Part shown: positions 1-11,370 of the stretch, in pieces
Position numbering within the stretch: the stretch's first letter is position 1
How the letters are laid out: every line of letters starts with the position of its first letter
Source of the DNA: Dreissena polymorpha
Taxonomy: Eukaryota > Mollusca > Bivalvia > Myida > Dreissenidae
Assembly: GCF_020536995.1 (NCBI RefSeq)
Contig: NC_068358.1
Span: forward strand, 46,677,085 to 46,741,084
DNA length: 64,000 nt
Reading direction: 5' to 3'
The notes under the pieces: model-generated
What the model saw: only the letters and a program-made list of their open reading frames with translations
Databases searched by the model: none
What the model was told of the DNA's origin: nothing
Translations under genes and position numbers: made by a program

Positions 1-275
1 GTCAATTGATATTAAAAGCTGCTAGTATCAGGATGATCTTTTAAAAATGTGCGTGTTTCGACGAATAAAACCCTATTGTTACGGAAGTGTTATCTTTAAT
101 GTTGTGCACAGCTTGTACCTTTTAATCAATCAAATATACTTATAAATATCTTTAAAGTGCATTCATATTTAAAATCCTATCAACGTTGGCGATGCAATTA
201 TTTTATTTCATTTGTTCTAAGTAAATATCTAAGCGCATGTAAAATAAGAAAAATAAACATTTGAAAACATTTTTG
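1..275. repeat. Segmental duplication A, part 1
   Basis: This stretch aligns with 37205-37500 with scattered substitutions and small indels; both hold the string CAACGTTGGCGATGCAATTA and the same flanks. In B the sequence runs straight on into what is 7697 in A, so about 7.4 kb (276-7696) is extra in A or missing in B. No gene is visible in it. Confidence 0.85.
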
Positions 276-291
276 ACGATGCTGGAACAGC

Positions 292-957
292 GTCGTCCAA
301 TGTTTCATAACCAGTAGAAAAAATTCTCACAATGGCGGCCTATGTAAAAGACCGAGCCAGTCCGATTGAGCTAACTCGATTTTTCAGTTACTTCCCTTTT
401 GCATACGCCTCTGCGTAGAAGCATTGATAACATTCTCCTAGCGGAGTTGTCGTTCGTGTTTCAATATTCAACAATGGCCGCCTTAACGAGAGTCTCGATT
501 CAAAACTTTCTTACTGCATACATTGGCTTGTTTCGCTATTTAGAAGCTGTCATTTAGGATATATGAATTATTTATTCACTAAATTTCCGCTTATGACAAC
601 AATAGTTGGAATTCGAAGGATATATACTCGATGTAAATGAAGGACTTTCTGGATCGTAACAGCTTGACACGGCAAAACTGGCATACTGATTACTGGTATT
701 TTTAGGTATCAATATAAGTCACATTGTGCTTTATAAATTGTATTCGAGCATTTTGCGACTTATTGAATGACTATGATACCCGATATCAACATTTCATCGG
801 GGATTTGCAGATCATCAAGCTGTCCTGACTCCTGAGATTAAACATTGATTTCAAACTCTTTACTGGTTAGTACTCTTTCTTAGTGTTAGTACTTTTTATC
901 CTTTTAAAGTTAAATGAACTGTGTCACAGTAAAAGAGACATTAAGGCGATTGTGGCC
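292..957. repeat. Unit 1 of a local long repeat (accgagccag family)
   Basis: It opens with GGAACAGCGTCGTCCAA and carries the string GTAAAAGACCGAGCCAGTC, a GAATTCGAAGGATATAT block and an end block GGCGATTGTGGCCAG. The same order of blocks recurs from 958 and from 8419, so this is a three-copy repeat family, two copies in tandem. No coding frame and no terminal repeats were found; the family is not one I recognise. Confidence 0.75.
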
Positions 958-1786
958 AGTAGAAAAATTTCTCACAATGGCGACCTATGTAAAAGACCGA
1001 GCCAGTCGAATTGAGATAACTCGATTTTTCAGTTACTTCCCTTTTGCATTCGCCACTGCGTAGGAGATTGCTCGTCATTGATTACATTCTCCTAGCAGAG
1101 ATGTCGTTCGTGTTTCAACATTTAACAATGGCTGCCCCCATGAGAGTCTCGAGTCAAAACTTTCTTACTGCATAAATTGGCTTGTTTTGCTATTTAGAAG
1201 CTGTCATTTATGATATATGAATTATTTATTCACTAAATCTCCGCTAATGACAACAAAGGATGGAATTCGAAGGATATATTCGATGCGAATGGATCACTTT
1301 CCTTGGCTTCGCCCATGAGAGACTTGATAACACTCGTGTCAAAACTTGCTTACAGCTTAAATCGGCTTGTTTCGCTATTTAGTAATGCAACAATTAATGG
1401 AATTCGAAGGATATATTCAATGTGAATGAAGCACTTTCTGGATCTCGTCAGTTTGACAAGGCAAAACTGGCATACTGATGATACTGGTTTTGTTAGTTAT
1501 ACATTTAAGTCACATTTTGCTTTATAAATTTTGTTTAAGCATTTTCCGACTTATTGAATGGCTATGATGCCCGATATCAACATGTCATATGGGATTTGCA
1601 TATCACCAAGCTGTTCTGAAATACAACATTGAATACAAACTCTTTACTCAAATTACTGGTAAGTATGAATTCTTTTTTCTTTCTATTTAAGTAGTTGATG
1701 TCATTACAGTCCAAATAATAAGACGTAATTTACCGTTTAGTCCATGTATATTGACCTCATATTTATAGGAGTAGATATTATGTTAA

Positions 1787-2276
1787 AAGGGGCCTTTTCA
1801 CAGATTTTGACATGTTTTGAAGTTAGTCATTAAATGCTTTATATTGATAAATGTAAACATTGGATATTAAAAGCTCCAGCAGTTAAAAATCCAGAATAAA
1901 ATTCTTTAAAAAAAAGTAGTCCGCAGCAGGGCTCCAACCAGTGACCCCCTTAGTCCTGGAGTAAAAACGCATTAGCCTGCTCGACTATTCTGGCAAGTAT
2001 AAATGGTTGACGTATTTTATACCTAGTATAAGCAATCTTCGTAGTTTCACACAATTAAACAACAACAACATAACTCTCAAAATTATTCAATCGTTTCGCG
2101 TTGCAACGCTTTATAATTTTTAAATCGTTAAAAGATGCATATAATGGCTATATTAGACCATGGTGAATGTTCAGTAATACTGTTTCCTAAAAATAACATA
2201 ACTAAAATGAAAATTGGCAAATCCGATACAACTTTTTTCAATTTTTGTCAATTTACCAAAACGTGAAAAGATCCCT
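1787..2276. mobile_element. TTAA-flanked MITE carrying a tRNA-like segment
   Basis: The ends are imperfect inverted repeats: AAGGGGCCTTTTCAC at the left, and GTGAAAAGATCCCTT at the right. TTAA lies at 1783-1786 and again around 2277-2280, the target choice of piggyBac-type elements. No transposase is encoded. It sits inside a copy of the accgagccag repeat. A tRNA-like block lies at 1919-1994 on the minus strand. Confidence 0.7.
1919..1994 (-). other. Degenerate tRNA-like segment inside the MITE
   Basis: Read on the minus strand the block starts GCCAGAATAGTCGAGCAGG, a decayed D-arm region, and contains CACTGGTTGGAGCCCTG, one or two bases away from a T-arm/B-box (GGTTCGANTCC). The acceptor stem no longer pairs well. 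I read it as a tRNA-derived relic carried by the MITE family, not a working tRNA gene. Confidence 0.45.
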
Positions 2277-2737
2277 TTAAAGTAAATGAACCATATCCCA
2301 GTAAAAGAGACATTGAGGCGATTGTGGCCAGTTTAGATCCAGTTCAGCCTGGAGTTGCTTGAAAGCTGTTTGCATAAGAGCGGTTTCTGACAATGACAAA
2401 TAGTTTAATTGGATACATATTAGACTGCCCTTTTCCTGTGACCTGGCTAATTAAATTCAGAAGCCTGGTAACAGTTTAACGTTAATGTTACCAATGTGTC
2501 AGACCAGGGCCTGGATTTTGAAATCTAGGACATGCATGGTCAGAAGATGTCATTAAAGATTATACATTTTTTCAAACACATACAAATGTATACAAATATA
2601 AATAGTAAAATGCACCAAGTCAGAAGGCATTTGACTTCGGCTGGTGCCTTGGCACACCAGGTGTTTCGGTTGCAATAGTTTGATGGACTCACTACTTGGA
2701 TGTGTAGTTACATTATTTACAGAATATCAAACAGTAT

Positions 2738-3460
2738 TTAGCATGAACCAATGATTTTTTCAAACATAAATTATTGATGTAAAATGCTTGAAGGAATAAT
2801 ATTTAAGGTTTAAGAAGGCATGTTCTTTTTGTTTTAAAGGATATCTTTGAAAATTATATTTTCATGATTTTTTTCAACAAGGGGTAATGCAATTTTAAAA
2901 AATGTGATTAATTTTCTGACAAAAAACTGGTACCATGAGTAGCATGAAACAATAATTTTTTTAAACATTTGTAATTGATGAAAAATGATTGCAAAAATAA
3001 TATCTAAGGTCATATAAAGCATTTTATGCCCCCCTTCGAAGAAGAGGGGGTTTATTGCTTTGCACATGTCGGTCGGACTGTTGGTCTGTCGCTCCGTCCA
3101 CCAGGTGGTTTTCCGGATGATAACTCAAGATCGCTTGGGCCTAGGATCATGAAACTTCAAAGGTACATTGATCATGACTCGCAGATGATCCCTATTGATT
3201 TTCAGGTCACTAGGTCAAAGGTCAAGGTCACATTGACAAAAAACATATTCATACAATGGCTGTCACTACAACGGAGAGCCCATATGGGAGGCATGCATGT
3301 TTTACAAACAGCCCTTGTTTATTTTATTTTAATAGGTTACTCTGAAAATTCTATTTTTCATGATTTTTTTTTGCAACAAGGTGTTATGATATTTAAAAAA
3401 TGTTACGGGATTTTTAGACCAAAACTGTACTATGATAATACTATCACTTCGCCAAAACAT
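2738..3460. repeat. Two-copy tandem repeat of about 204 bp, second copy interrupted
   Basis: Copy 1 (2738-2941) and copy 2 (from 2942) share TAGCATGAA, TTGATG.AAAATG and a GAAAATT-ATTTTTCATGATTTTTTT block, followed by CAACAAGG.GTTATG. Copy 2 is interrupted at about 3017-3323 by a pearl-like element. Copy 1 therefore shows the approximate empty site. Confidence 0.65.
3024..3323 (+). mobile_element. Pearl-like non-autonomous element, single core unit
   Basis: It begins with a hairpin (CCCCCCTTCG ... AGAGGGGG), has one 145-bp-type core (GGTTTTCCGGATGATAACTC to AGGTCAAGGTCAC) and ends GGCATGCATGTTTTACAAAC then AGCCCTTGTTT. The same right end closes the satellite array at 5850. No protein is encoded. 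The hairpin and core-repeat design resembles the pearl/Helitron-like elements of bivalves; the family name is inference. Confidence 0.6.
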
Positions 3461-4060
3461 TTATAATAATATTGTTTATTCTTGAAAATGTATTTCCCCT
3501 ATTCACTAAAAATAACACTTTTGATCAGAAAATTCATAAATAATGATGTTTACTTTTATTTTTAAGAATCATAATGCCTCTTTTTAGTTGTATTAAGCCA
3601 CAAGTTCTTGTCAGCCACTTAGGGTTATATGTTGCCTTTCTTTTACTAAATGCAAAATGATTCTACACTTTGAGACATTCATAAAATATTTTATGTCTTT
3701 ACAACACCGACAGGCTCATACATTTATATATCAAGTACTTCCATACTAACAGGACCATTCTAGGCGGGCAACCTAGCAACCTTGATTTGTTCATATCTTC
3801 CTATCAATCTGCTATTTGTGTTATGAGTCATTTGTTCGGAGAACATTTAATGTTTGTTATAACTTTTAAATAATTCAATGTTCAAAGTGATATTGTTATT
3901 GACCGATAAACCAACATACTGATTAAAAGGGAATATTTTATTAATTATTTGCATATTATCTTACATGAGAAATATTTGCCTAAATGTTTTTCAAACTATA
4001 TAGAAATCTATATACAATTAATAATTGACGACGTTTAACATAAAAAAGAAATAGTAAAAT

Positions 4061-5790
4061 GGTTTCCGGATGATAACTCAAGAACGCTTATGCCTATGAT
4101 CATGAAACTTCATAGGTAAATTGATCATGACTCGAAGATGACTCCTATTAATTTTCAGGTCACTAGGTCAAAGGTCAAGGTCACAGTGACCCGAAATAGT
4201 AAAATGGTTTCCGGATGATAACTCAAGAACGCTTATGCCTAGGATCATGAAACTTGATATGTAGATTGATCATGACTCGCAGTTGACCACTATTGATTTT
4301 CAGGTCACTATATCAAACGTCAAGGTCACGGTGACCTGAAATAGTAAAATGGCTTCCTGATAAAAACTCAAGAATACTTATACCTAGGATCATGAAACTT
4401 CATGTGTACATTGATCATGACTCGCAGATGACCACTATTGATTTTGAGGTCAAAGTCACGGTGACCCGAAATAGTTCAATGGTTTCCGGATGATAACTCA
4501 AGAACGCTTATGCCTAGGATCATGAAACTTCATAGGTTCATTGATCATGACTCGCAGATAAACCCTATTGATTTTCAGGTCACTTGGTCAAAGGTCAAGT
4601 TCACGGTGACCCGAAATAGTAAAATGGTTTCCGGATGGTAACTCAGAACGCTTATGCCTAGGATCATGAAATTTCATAGATACATTGATCATGACTCGCA
4701 TAAAATTATGACCCCATTTGAGGTCACTAGGTCAAAAGTCAAGGTCACGGTGAGCCGAAATAGTTAAATGGTTTCCGGATGATAACTCAAAAACGCTTAT
4801 GCCTAGGATCATGAAACTTCATAAATACATTAATCATGACTCTCAGATGATCCCTATTTAATTTCAGGTCACTATGTCAAAGGTCAAGGTCACAGTGACC
4901 CGAAATAGTAAAATGGTTTCAGGATGATAACTCAAGAACGTTTATGACTAGGATCATGAAACTATATAGGTAAATTGATCATGACTCGCAGATGACCTCT
5001 AATGATTTTCAGGTCACTATGTCAAAGGTCAAGGTCACGGTGACTCAACTTTGAAAAATGGTTTCCAAATGATAAGTCAAGAATGCTTACGCCTATGATC
5101 ATGAAACTTCTTAGGTACATTGATCATGACTCGCAGATGACCCCTATTGAGTTATAGGTCACTAGGTCAAAGGTCAAGGTCACGGTGACTTGACTCAGTA
5201 AAATGGTTTCCGGATGATAACACAAAAAAGCTTACGCCTAGGATCATGAAACTTTATAGGTACATTGATCATGACTCGCAGATGACCCCTATTGATGTTC
5301 AGGTCATTAGGTCAAAGGTCAAGGTCACAGTGAGATAAAACAGTTTAATGATTTCCGGATGATAACTCAAGAATGCTTACGTCTAGGATCATGAAAAATC
5401 ATAGGTGCATTGATCATGACTTGCAGATTACCCCTATTGATGTTTAGGTCACTAGGTCAAAGGTCAAGGTCAAAGTGACTCAAAGCAGTAAAATAGTATC
5501 CAGATGATATCTCAAGAACGCTTACGCCTAGGACCATTAAACTTAATAGATACATTGATCATGACTGGTATATAACCCTTATTGATTTTGATATCACTTG
5601 GTCAAAGGTCAAGGTCACAGTGACTCATAACAGTAAAAAGGTTTCCTGAAGATAACTCAAGAAAAGCAAGGCATAGGATCATGAAACTTCATAGGTAAAT
5701 TGATCATGACTAGCAGATAATCCCTATTGATTTTCAGGTTACTAGGTCAAATGTCAAGGTCACAGTTACAAAAAATGTATTCACACAATG
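4061..5790 (+). repeat. 145-bp satellite array, 12 units
   Basis: Unit starts (the GGTTTCCGGATGATAACTC block) fall at 4061, 4206, 4351, 4481, 4626, 4770, 4915, 5060, 5205, 5350, 5495 and 5640, so the period is 145 bp with one unit short by 15 bp. Each unit ends in AGGTCAAGGTCACGGTGAC. The array is the core of the element at 3024-3323 amplified in place, and it ends with that element's right terminus (to about 5850). Units differ at many sites, so it is not recent. Confidence 0.9.
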
Positions 5791-5859
5791 GCTACCACTA
5801 CAACTGACAGCCCATATGGGGGGCATGCATGTTTTACAAACAGCCCTTGTTTGTCTTAT

Positions 5860-6300
5860 GTTGGTAAATGTTCATCTCTGTCAATTCTAGGTTAAGTTTG
5901 AAAGTAGGTCATATGTGGTCCAAACTAGGTCAACAAACCAAATCACAGAAAAGGTTAGTGAACACTCCAGAGGTCACATTTTCTTCCAGATCTTCATGAA
6001 AATTGGACAGAATTGAATGTTATCCCGATGAAATAAAGTTTCAGATTGAAAGTTGGTAGTTTGTCAAAAACTAGGTCATTAGGTTAAATAAAGAAAACTT
6101 CCTTTACCTTTCTACAGGTCACATTATCTTCCTGATTTTCATGAAAATTGCTTACAATGATCTTAATCAAATCAAAAGCTGAAAATGAAAGTTGGTCCTG
6201 GCAGGCTAAAGCTAGGTTACAACTAAGTCAAATCATACACACGTTTTTGACACTATAGAATGAGTTTTGGGTGAGCGATACAGGTCTATCTTGTTTTAGA
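5860..6300. repeat. Old dispersed repeat ending in a GTGAGCGATACAGG block
   Basis: It has degenerate internal repeats of the type AGGTCACATTATCTTCC-TGATTTTCATGAAAATTG, and closes with GGTGAGCGATACAGGTCTAT then CTTGTTTT. I recognise this closing block as a widespread invertebrate non-autonomous repeat; class unknown. No coding frame. Confidence 0.5.
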
Positions 6301-6404
6301 ACAGCCTGTAGTAAGAAAGGGAAGGTATTGTATTTTGTTTCAAAAGTAACATTTTATTGTTATTGGAAGTAACTGAGCAATTATATGATGTCATAGTTTT
6401 GGTT

Positions 6405-7020
6405 ATTTTGCTCACTTGTTATGAAGTGACAAGGTGAGCTTTTGTTATCACTCTTTGTTGTATTTTATCCAAAGTTTATTGTGAACACATAAGATAATTT
6501 GGGTGTCACCTCTTTGCCAGATTCTTATGAAACTAGTCACCTCTATGTCATTTTTTTCATATTTTATCAAAAATTAGGGAACTAGGTCAAATATAAGAAA
6601 AGGTCTGTTAATACTTTAGTGGTCACATTCTCTCTCTGATCCACTTGTAAATTGGTTAGAACATTATTTTAAATGATTTCAAAGTCAAGCATGAAAGTAG
6701 CATATTTAACATTTAGGTCACAAGGTCTAGTCTCAGTGATTAACAGGTCACGTTCCAAAGTGGGTCATGTGGTTCTAAGCAGTTGATCAATAACTAAAAT
6801 CATTAAAATCCATGTTAAAACTTACATTTTTTACCTGATCTTCATGGCAGTTGATCAGAATGTTCAAATAAATAAAAGTAGGATCTTGGTAACAAGACTC
6901 AACTAGATCGGATAGACGAAAATAGTGTGTTCATACTCACAATGCCTTTTTTTCTAGATCTTCATGAAAAATTAGTTAACACCACTAGGAAAAAATCAGT
7001 TTCAGGTGAGCCACATTGTG
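6405..7020. repeat. Old dispersed repeat starting with GCTCACTTGTTATGAAGTG
   Basis: The start is a small hairpin (GCTCACTTGT ... ACAAGGTGAGC) followed by TTTTGTTATCAC, the usual start of the family whose end is at 6270-6300. Internal blocks of the GGTCACATTCTCTCTCTGATC type repeat several times with drift. It ends near CAGGTGAGCCACATTGTG. No coding frame. Confidence 0.5.
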
Positions 7021-7495
7021 CTGTTAAAGCTATCTATGTATAGTATAGATTGTTACAAAACCTTGTTTATCAATAAAAATAAATGAAAAAAATGGCTTTC
7101 TAAAACTTGTAGTCTTGGATGATATATTCATCAATTTGTAATCTACGACAATCTTTTGAGAAGAAAAACAAAGTTTGATTATTATTATACCCCAACATAT
7201 AATCAAATGATTGGGGGCTAGCAAGGGAATTTTAAATTATGTTCCTCGAAAAATAATGGGTTAGCATATTGTTGCTTTATTATCCAGTTGTCTGGACCAT
7301 TTCTCCCAAAAGAATTTTAAGTTCAAATATCAGGTTTATTTAGGTAAATAAATTTCATTGAACTGATTGAAAGGATGCAGTGTCCAAGAACGAAAACGAT
7401 TGCACCACAACCATTAACTATTGGCCTGCGGATAAATAACAAGCAATAAAAATTACACAATTGCGGTGATGTAGATTAACTTAAATGGATGCTTA
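7021..7495. other. No gene seen
   Basis: AT-rich intergenic or intronic DNA. A fragment around 7185-7215 (TATACCCCAACATATAATC, then a TTGGGGG string) looks like one end of another old repeat. The last 50 bp resemble 11850-11890. Nothing else is supported. Confidence 0.6.
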
Positions 7496-7655
7496 TTTAT
7501 GTTATGCTTTCCGGTGATTTATACAGAAATATCAGTGAAATAAACTGGTATTTCACTTTTTTAAACAGGGAAAAATAACAGTGAAAATATCGATATTTTT
7601 CGCATTTTTTCTGGGAAAATCGATATGCCACCGAATCCAACAAATATCTTCTATA
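7496..7655 (-). mobile_element. Short internally deleted relative of the Crypton at 12643-15768
   Basis: Both ends match the Crypton on the opposite strand. The left end ATTTATGTTATGCTTTCCGG corresponds to the Crypton 3' terminus, and the right end CCAACAAATATCTTCTATAT to its 5' terminus. About 160 bp are left, with the blocks of CAGTGAAAATATCGATATTTTTC that also sit near the Crypton 3' end. This is a MITE-like, non-coding form that keeps only the termini. Confidence 0.7.
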
Positions 7656-7766
7656 TATCCATCCTCTTCAAAAGCATCGTCAAACCAGTACTTTCAGTAC
7701 TTTGATTCATATTAGCCGTAGCATGCCGTTAAGTTACGCTTTAAATGTACTAGTAATCAAACATTC

Positions 7767-7820
7767 TTAACGGTTTCTAGTTCAGCCGTAAGTCGATCAA
7801 TGTACTGTGTGCTCTGGTGC
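7767..7820 (-). pseudogene. Decayed 18-codon exon of a MIEAP-gene duplicate
   Basis: It is nearly identical to the exon at 37560-37613 and has the same TTTCAG acceptor. The frame reads HQSTQYIDRLTAELET, a coiled-coil heptad stretch. The donor is damaged: the homologous exon is followed by GTATGT, but here the sequence is GAATGT. Together with the stop in the neighbouring exon this marks copy A as dead. Confidence 0.75.
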
Positions 7821-8064
7821 CTGAAAGCAAACTATGTGTCAAGTGTATTGATAAAAACACAATATGAAAAACATAATGCAAGGTTTCACAATAATTCATT
7901 ATTTTAGTATATAATGTCTGATAATATTTTAAAATTTAAATTTTAATTCTGATTGGTTGTGGCAAGACTAAAGTTATTCATTCCATTTTATAAAAAAAAA
8001 TACTTTTAATTAAATATTTTTTTCTATTAATTTATTTCTTTGACAAAAAATCACGCACACTTAC

Positions 8065-8118
8065 AATGCTTTTTCTTACGTTGCGCATTTCGCAGAATCT
8101 GCATAAGAAGAAGAACGC
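8065..8118 (-). pseudogene. Decayed 18-codon exon, partner of the exon at 37861-37914
   Basis: Flanks are intact (acceptor TTTCCAG, donor GTAAGT). In the frame used by the 37861-37914 exon the codons run RSSSYADSAKCAT and then TAA, where the B copy reads ACA TTA GAA. The exon is therefore non-functional in segment A and open in segment B. Confidence 0.75.
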
Positions 8119-8418
8119 CTGGAAATATCATAGCACACTTTACATTTTTAATGTGTGGTTTTTACTTACTAATGGTTATTTAATACTGCACAGTTTATTG
8201 ATTTAAATATCTTGTTCTAAACGAAACACAATGTAAACTAAGTCTCGTGATGGAATTTTAATATACATGTAAAAAAATGATGTAAGCTTTTCATTAGAAT
8301 ATGGAATTTTGTTAGTGAAAAAAATCGATTTGAGTGAATGTATTGGATTGCAAATGTCTTCACTGAGTGAGAGTATAAAACATTTCGTATTTTATATCGG
8401 TTTTAAAGTGTCAGTTAT

Positions 8419-10500
8419 TGGAACAGCATCGTCCAAGGTATGATAACCATCTAAAAAAAATCACAATGGCAACCTATGTAAAAGACCGAGCCAGTCCGAT
8501 TGAGATAACTCGATTTTTCAGTTACTTCCCTTTTGCATTCGCCACTGCGTAGGAGATTGCTCGTCATTGATAACATTCTCCTAGCAGAGATGTCGTTCGT
8601 GTTTCAACATTCAACAATGGCCGCCCCAATGAGAGTCTCGATTCAAAACTTTCTTACTGCATAAATTGGCTTGTTTCGCTATTTAGAAGCTGTCATTTAG
8701 GATATATGAATTATTTATTCACTAAATCTCCGCTTATGACTACAATAGTTGGAATTCGAAGGATATATACTCGATGTGAATGAAGGACTTTCTGGATCAT
8801 AACAGCTTGACACGGCAAAACTGGTATTTTAAGTTATCAATATAAGTCACATTGTGCTTTATAAATTGTATTCGAGCATTTTGCGACTTATTGAATGACT
8901 ATGATACCCGATATCAACATTTCATCGGGGATTAGCAGATCACCAAGCTGTCCTGAAATTCAACATTGATTTCAAACTCTTTACTGGTTTGTTCTGTTTC
9001 TTAGTGTTAGTACTTTTTTATAATTTTAAAGTTAAATGAACTGTGTCACAGTAAAAGAGACATTAAGGCGATTGTGGCCAGTTTGGATCTAGATCAGCCT
9101 GCAGTCGCTTGAAAGCTGTTTGCTTAAAAGCGTTTTTCTGACAATAACAAATAATTTAATTGGATACTGATTTGACTGCGCTTTTCCTGTGACCTGGCTC
9201 AAATAATAGAATTGTAATTAATCAAATTATTTATTTCGAACATTAATCAATTGTTTTCCTTGTCCCTCGGGATCAATGACTCCAGCACTTTCCTGTTGAG
9301 AATTGAATACTGCTAAAGGCGATGCTAGGGGGCGTGAGAGATGTTGCACCATCCAGTATCGCTAGATTGTTCATTGTCGGCTCGGATTCTACGTACATTT
9401 ACCCTGGGTACTCTTAAGTATACTTACATGTATCCCGGTCACGGTAAATATGCTAAAATGTACTCGGGAAATTTAACCCTAAATCAGTCGTTGTCGACTA
9501 TTTTTTGTAATAATTATATAACACATTTATGTCAATTTTCTGTAGAATGGCCTCTATATTATAGGAACACATACTCAAAAAGCATGTTGATGCAGTGTTT
9601 TTTGAAGAGAAGTGTGTTTAAGATAATCGGTTGCGCGTTTTACGACATCGGATTTTGGGCGCGAATACAACTCGGGTACAGTCTAATATGGACCGAGTAC
9701 AATTACGTTTATTTACCGTACCTGGGGTACATGTAAGTATACTTAGAGTACCCAGGGTACATGTAAGTATACTTAAGAGTACCCGGGGTACATGTAAGTA
9801 GTACCAGAGCCGACAATGACCAATCAAGCTCCATTATCCCTCATGAACCGACTCAAAAAACCGAGTCGGCACTATTTGACTTAATTTTTGGTTTGGTTGC
9901 TCTCGAGGGATCGAAAATTTCAGAATCTTCCTAAAAGCCCTACGGGTTTGATCCCCAGAAGCGACATTGAAAACTAGCATACTTTGTTATCTAAAAGGTT
10001 GCTAAACCTGTTATACGATGATAATGTGAATTTTGTCTCACATGATGTTCATCAGTCATATTATATAAAAACTTACAGCAGTAGTAAACAACTGGACAAT
10101 AATTAATGAACGCATCTTTCATTTGTCTTTAACACTTTGATTTTGACATGGCCTAGATTTAAATATGTGAATGGACTTTACCAGCACTCTTGTAACAGAG
10201 CTAAAGTTTAAATGTACCATTGAAGATCACCTAAATCCAGATTTGCTATTATAGACGTGTGGAAAGTTTTACGGGTGTGACAAGTAAGCAAAAATTGGTC
10301 ATTACCCAGAGGCCACAACTGATCTATGACTGTATTAAAACAAGAAAAATCAGTGCCTGATTTAGATTTCCTTAGATAGTTCAATAAAAACTAATTTCAT
10401 GAGCCTTGTAACAGTTTAACGGTAATGCTACCAATGTGTCACACCAGGGCCTTGAATTTGAAATCTAGTACATGCATGGTCATTTCTTCATGAAATCACG
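8419..10500. repeat. Third copy of the accgagccag long repeat
   Basis: It begins GGAACAGCATCGTCCAAGG and repeats the same order of blocks as 292-2540. It lacks the TTAA MITE found in unit 2 and carries a different MITE at about 9360-9835. This copy is part of the 3.47 kb (8419-11890) present in segment A but absent from B. Confidence 0.7.
9360..9835. mobile_element. MITE with 25-bp inverted ends and GTACCC subterminal repeats
   Basis: The left end GCTAGATTGTTCATTGTCGG and the right end CCGACAATGACCAATCAAGC are inverted repeats. Inside them TTACATGTACCC, GGGTACTCTTAAGTATAC blocks occur once in full at the left and three times inverted at the right (9715-9800). No transposase. The target duplication is not clear, so the superfamily is open. 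Confidence 0.65.
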
Positions 10501-10847
10501 ACACAAAATTGTATTTTAAGTCCTTAATTGACCTGGCTATAGTTCTCAGATTATTATAAGCTCAATCAGTATATTTATATCATTATTTATGCTTTGTGTA
10601 TTGTAAACATATACACAATATGCAGTTACATGAAAGCAATAAATAATATCAAAGCTACCCATACTATAAAGGTCATTGACAAAGCCTATGGTCAAAATGT
10701 GAACACATTGAGTGTAATCGCCCTCTCGTGCCAGCAAAAACAACACGTTGACAGGTTGTCATTTTTGACAATTCTACTTTCACTTTCATTTTGTGATATC
10801 AAACTATTAACAATTATGTGGCTGAGAAAAATATCGCCATTGCTTTT
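9836..10847. other. No gene seen
   Basis: It includes the tail of the accgagccag repeat (10380-10500, matching 2440-2540). The rest is unremarkable AT-rich DNA. Short open frames around 10594-10968 overlap the following repeat and have no coding character. Confidence 0.5.
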
Positions 10848-11370
10848 TATGCCCCCGGTAGGGTGGCCTATATCAGTTGAACTGTCAGTCAGTCAGTGTG
10901 TCAGTCTGTCCGTCCGTCCGAAAACTTTAATGGCCATAACTTTTTTAATATTGAACACAGCAACTTGATATTTTGCATACATGTGCATCTCATTGAGCTG
11001 CACATTTTCAGTTGTGAAAGGTGAAGGTGAAGGTCATCCTTCAAGGTCAAATGTGAAATATAAAGCGTCTGTCTGTCCGAAAACTTTAACATTGGCCATA
11101 ACCTTTCAATATTGGCGTGCATGCGTATCTCATAGAGCTGCACATATTGATTGGTGAAAGGTCAATGTCATCCTTCAAGGTCAAGGTCAAAGGTCAAATT
11201 TTGCAATATTGAAGATAGCAACTCCATATTCGGCATGCATATGTATGTCATGGAGCTGCACATTTTGAGTGGTGAAAGGTCAAGGTCATCCTTCAAGGTC
11301 AAAGGTAAAATATATGGCTTCAAAGCTGCGCAGCAGGGGCATTGTGTTTCACAAACACAGCTCTTGTTTA
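10848..11370 (+). mobile_element. Non-autonomous bivalve repeat of the AAGGTCAAGGTCA class
   Basis: It starts TTTATGCCCCCGGTAGGG, passes through GTCAGTC/TGTCCGTCCGTCCG and three imperfect 130-150-bp cores (GAGCTGCACATTTT ... GGTGAAAGGT ... TCCTTCAAGGTCAA), and ends GGGGCATTGTGTTTCACAAA then CACAGCTCTTGTTT. It has the same overall plan as the element at 3024-3323 but a different core. No protein. Confidence 0.65.

Larger units (their letters stand above)
958..2540. repeat. Unit 2 of the same long repeat, interrupted by a MITE
   Basis: It starts exactly where unit 1 ends (GTGGCCAG then TAGAAAAATTTCTCAC). It holds an extra partial copy of the GAATTCGAAGGATATAT block near 1400 and is split by the TTAA-flanked MITE at 1787-2276, after which the CAGTAAAAGAGACATTGAGG block resumes. 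The end (2460-2540) is shared with 10400-10480. Confidence 0.7.
7697..8418. repeat. Segmental duplication A, part 2
   Basis: It aligns along its whole length with 37505-38215 at high identity (from GTAGCATGCCGT to AAAGTGTCAGTTATT). It carries two exons of the MIEAP-type gene, both damaged here and both open in B. At 8419 segment A continues into the accgagccag repeat while B continues directly into the equivalent of 11890. Confidence 0.9.

Noticed and set aside
1919-1994. Working tRNA gene
   Set aside because: The acceptor stem does not pair and the B box is changed; the block lies within a MITE.
3026-3466. 146-codon open frame
   Set aside because: It covers a non-coding pearl-like element and ends in the flanking tandem repeat.
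4061-5790. CRISPR-like array
   Set aside because: The period is regular, but units are 145 bp and repeat throughout with no unique spacers, in animal DNA.
9341-9736. 131-codon open frame
   Set aside because: It lies inside a MITE and across its inverted repeats; no domain and no coding bias.
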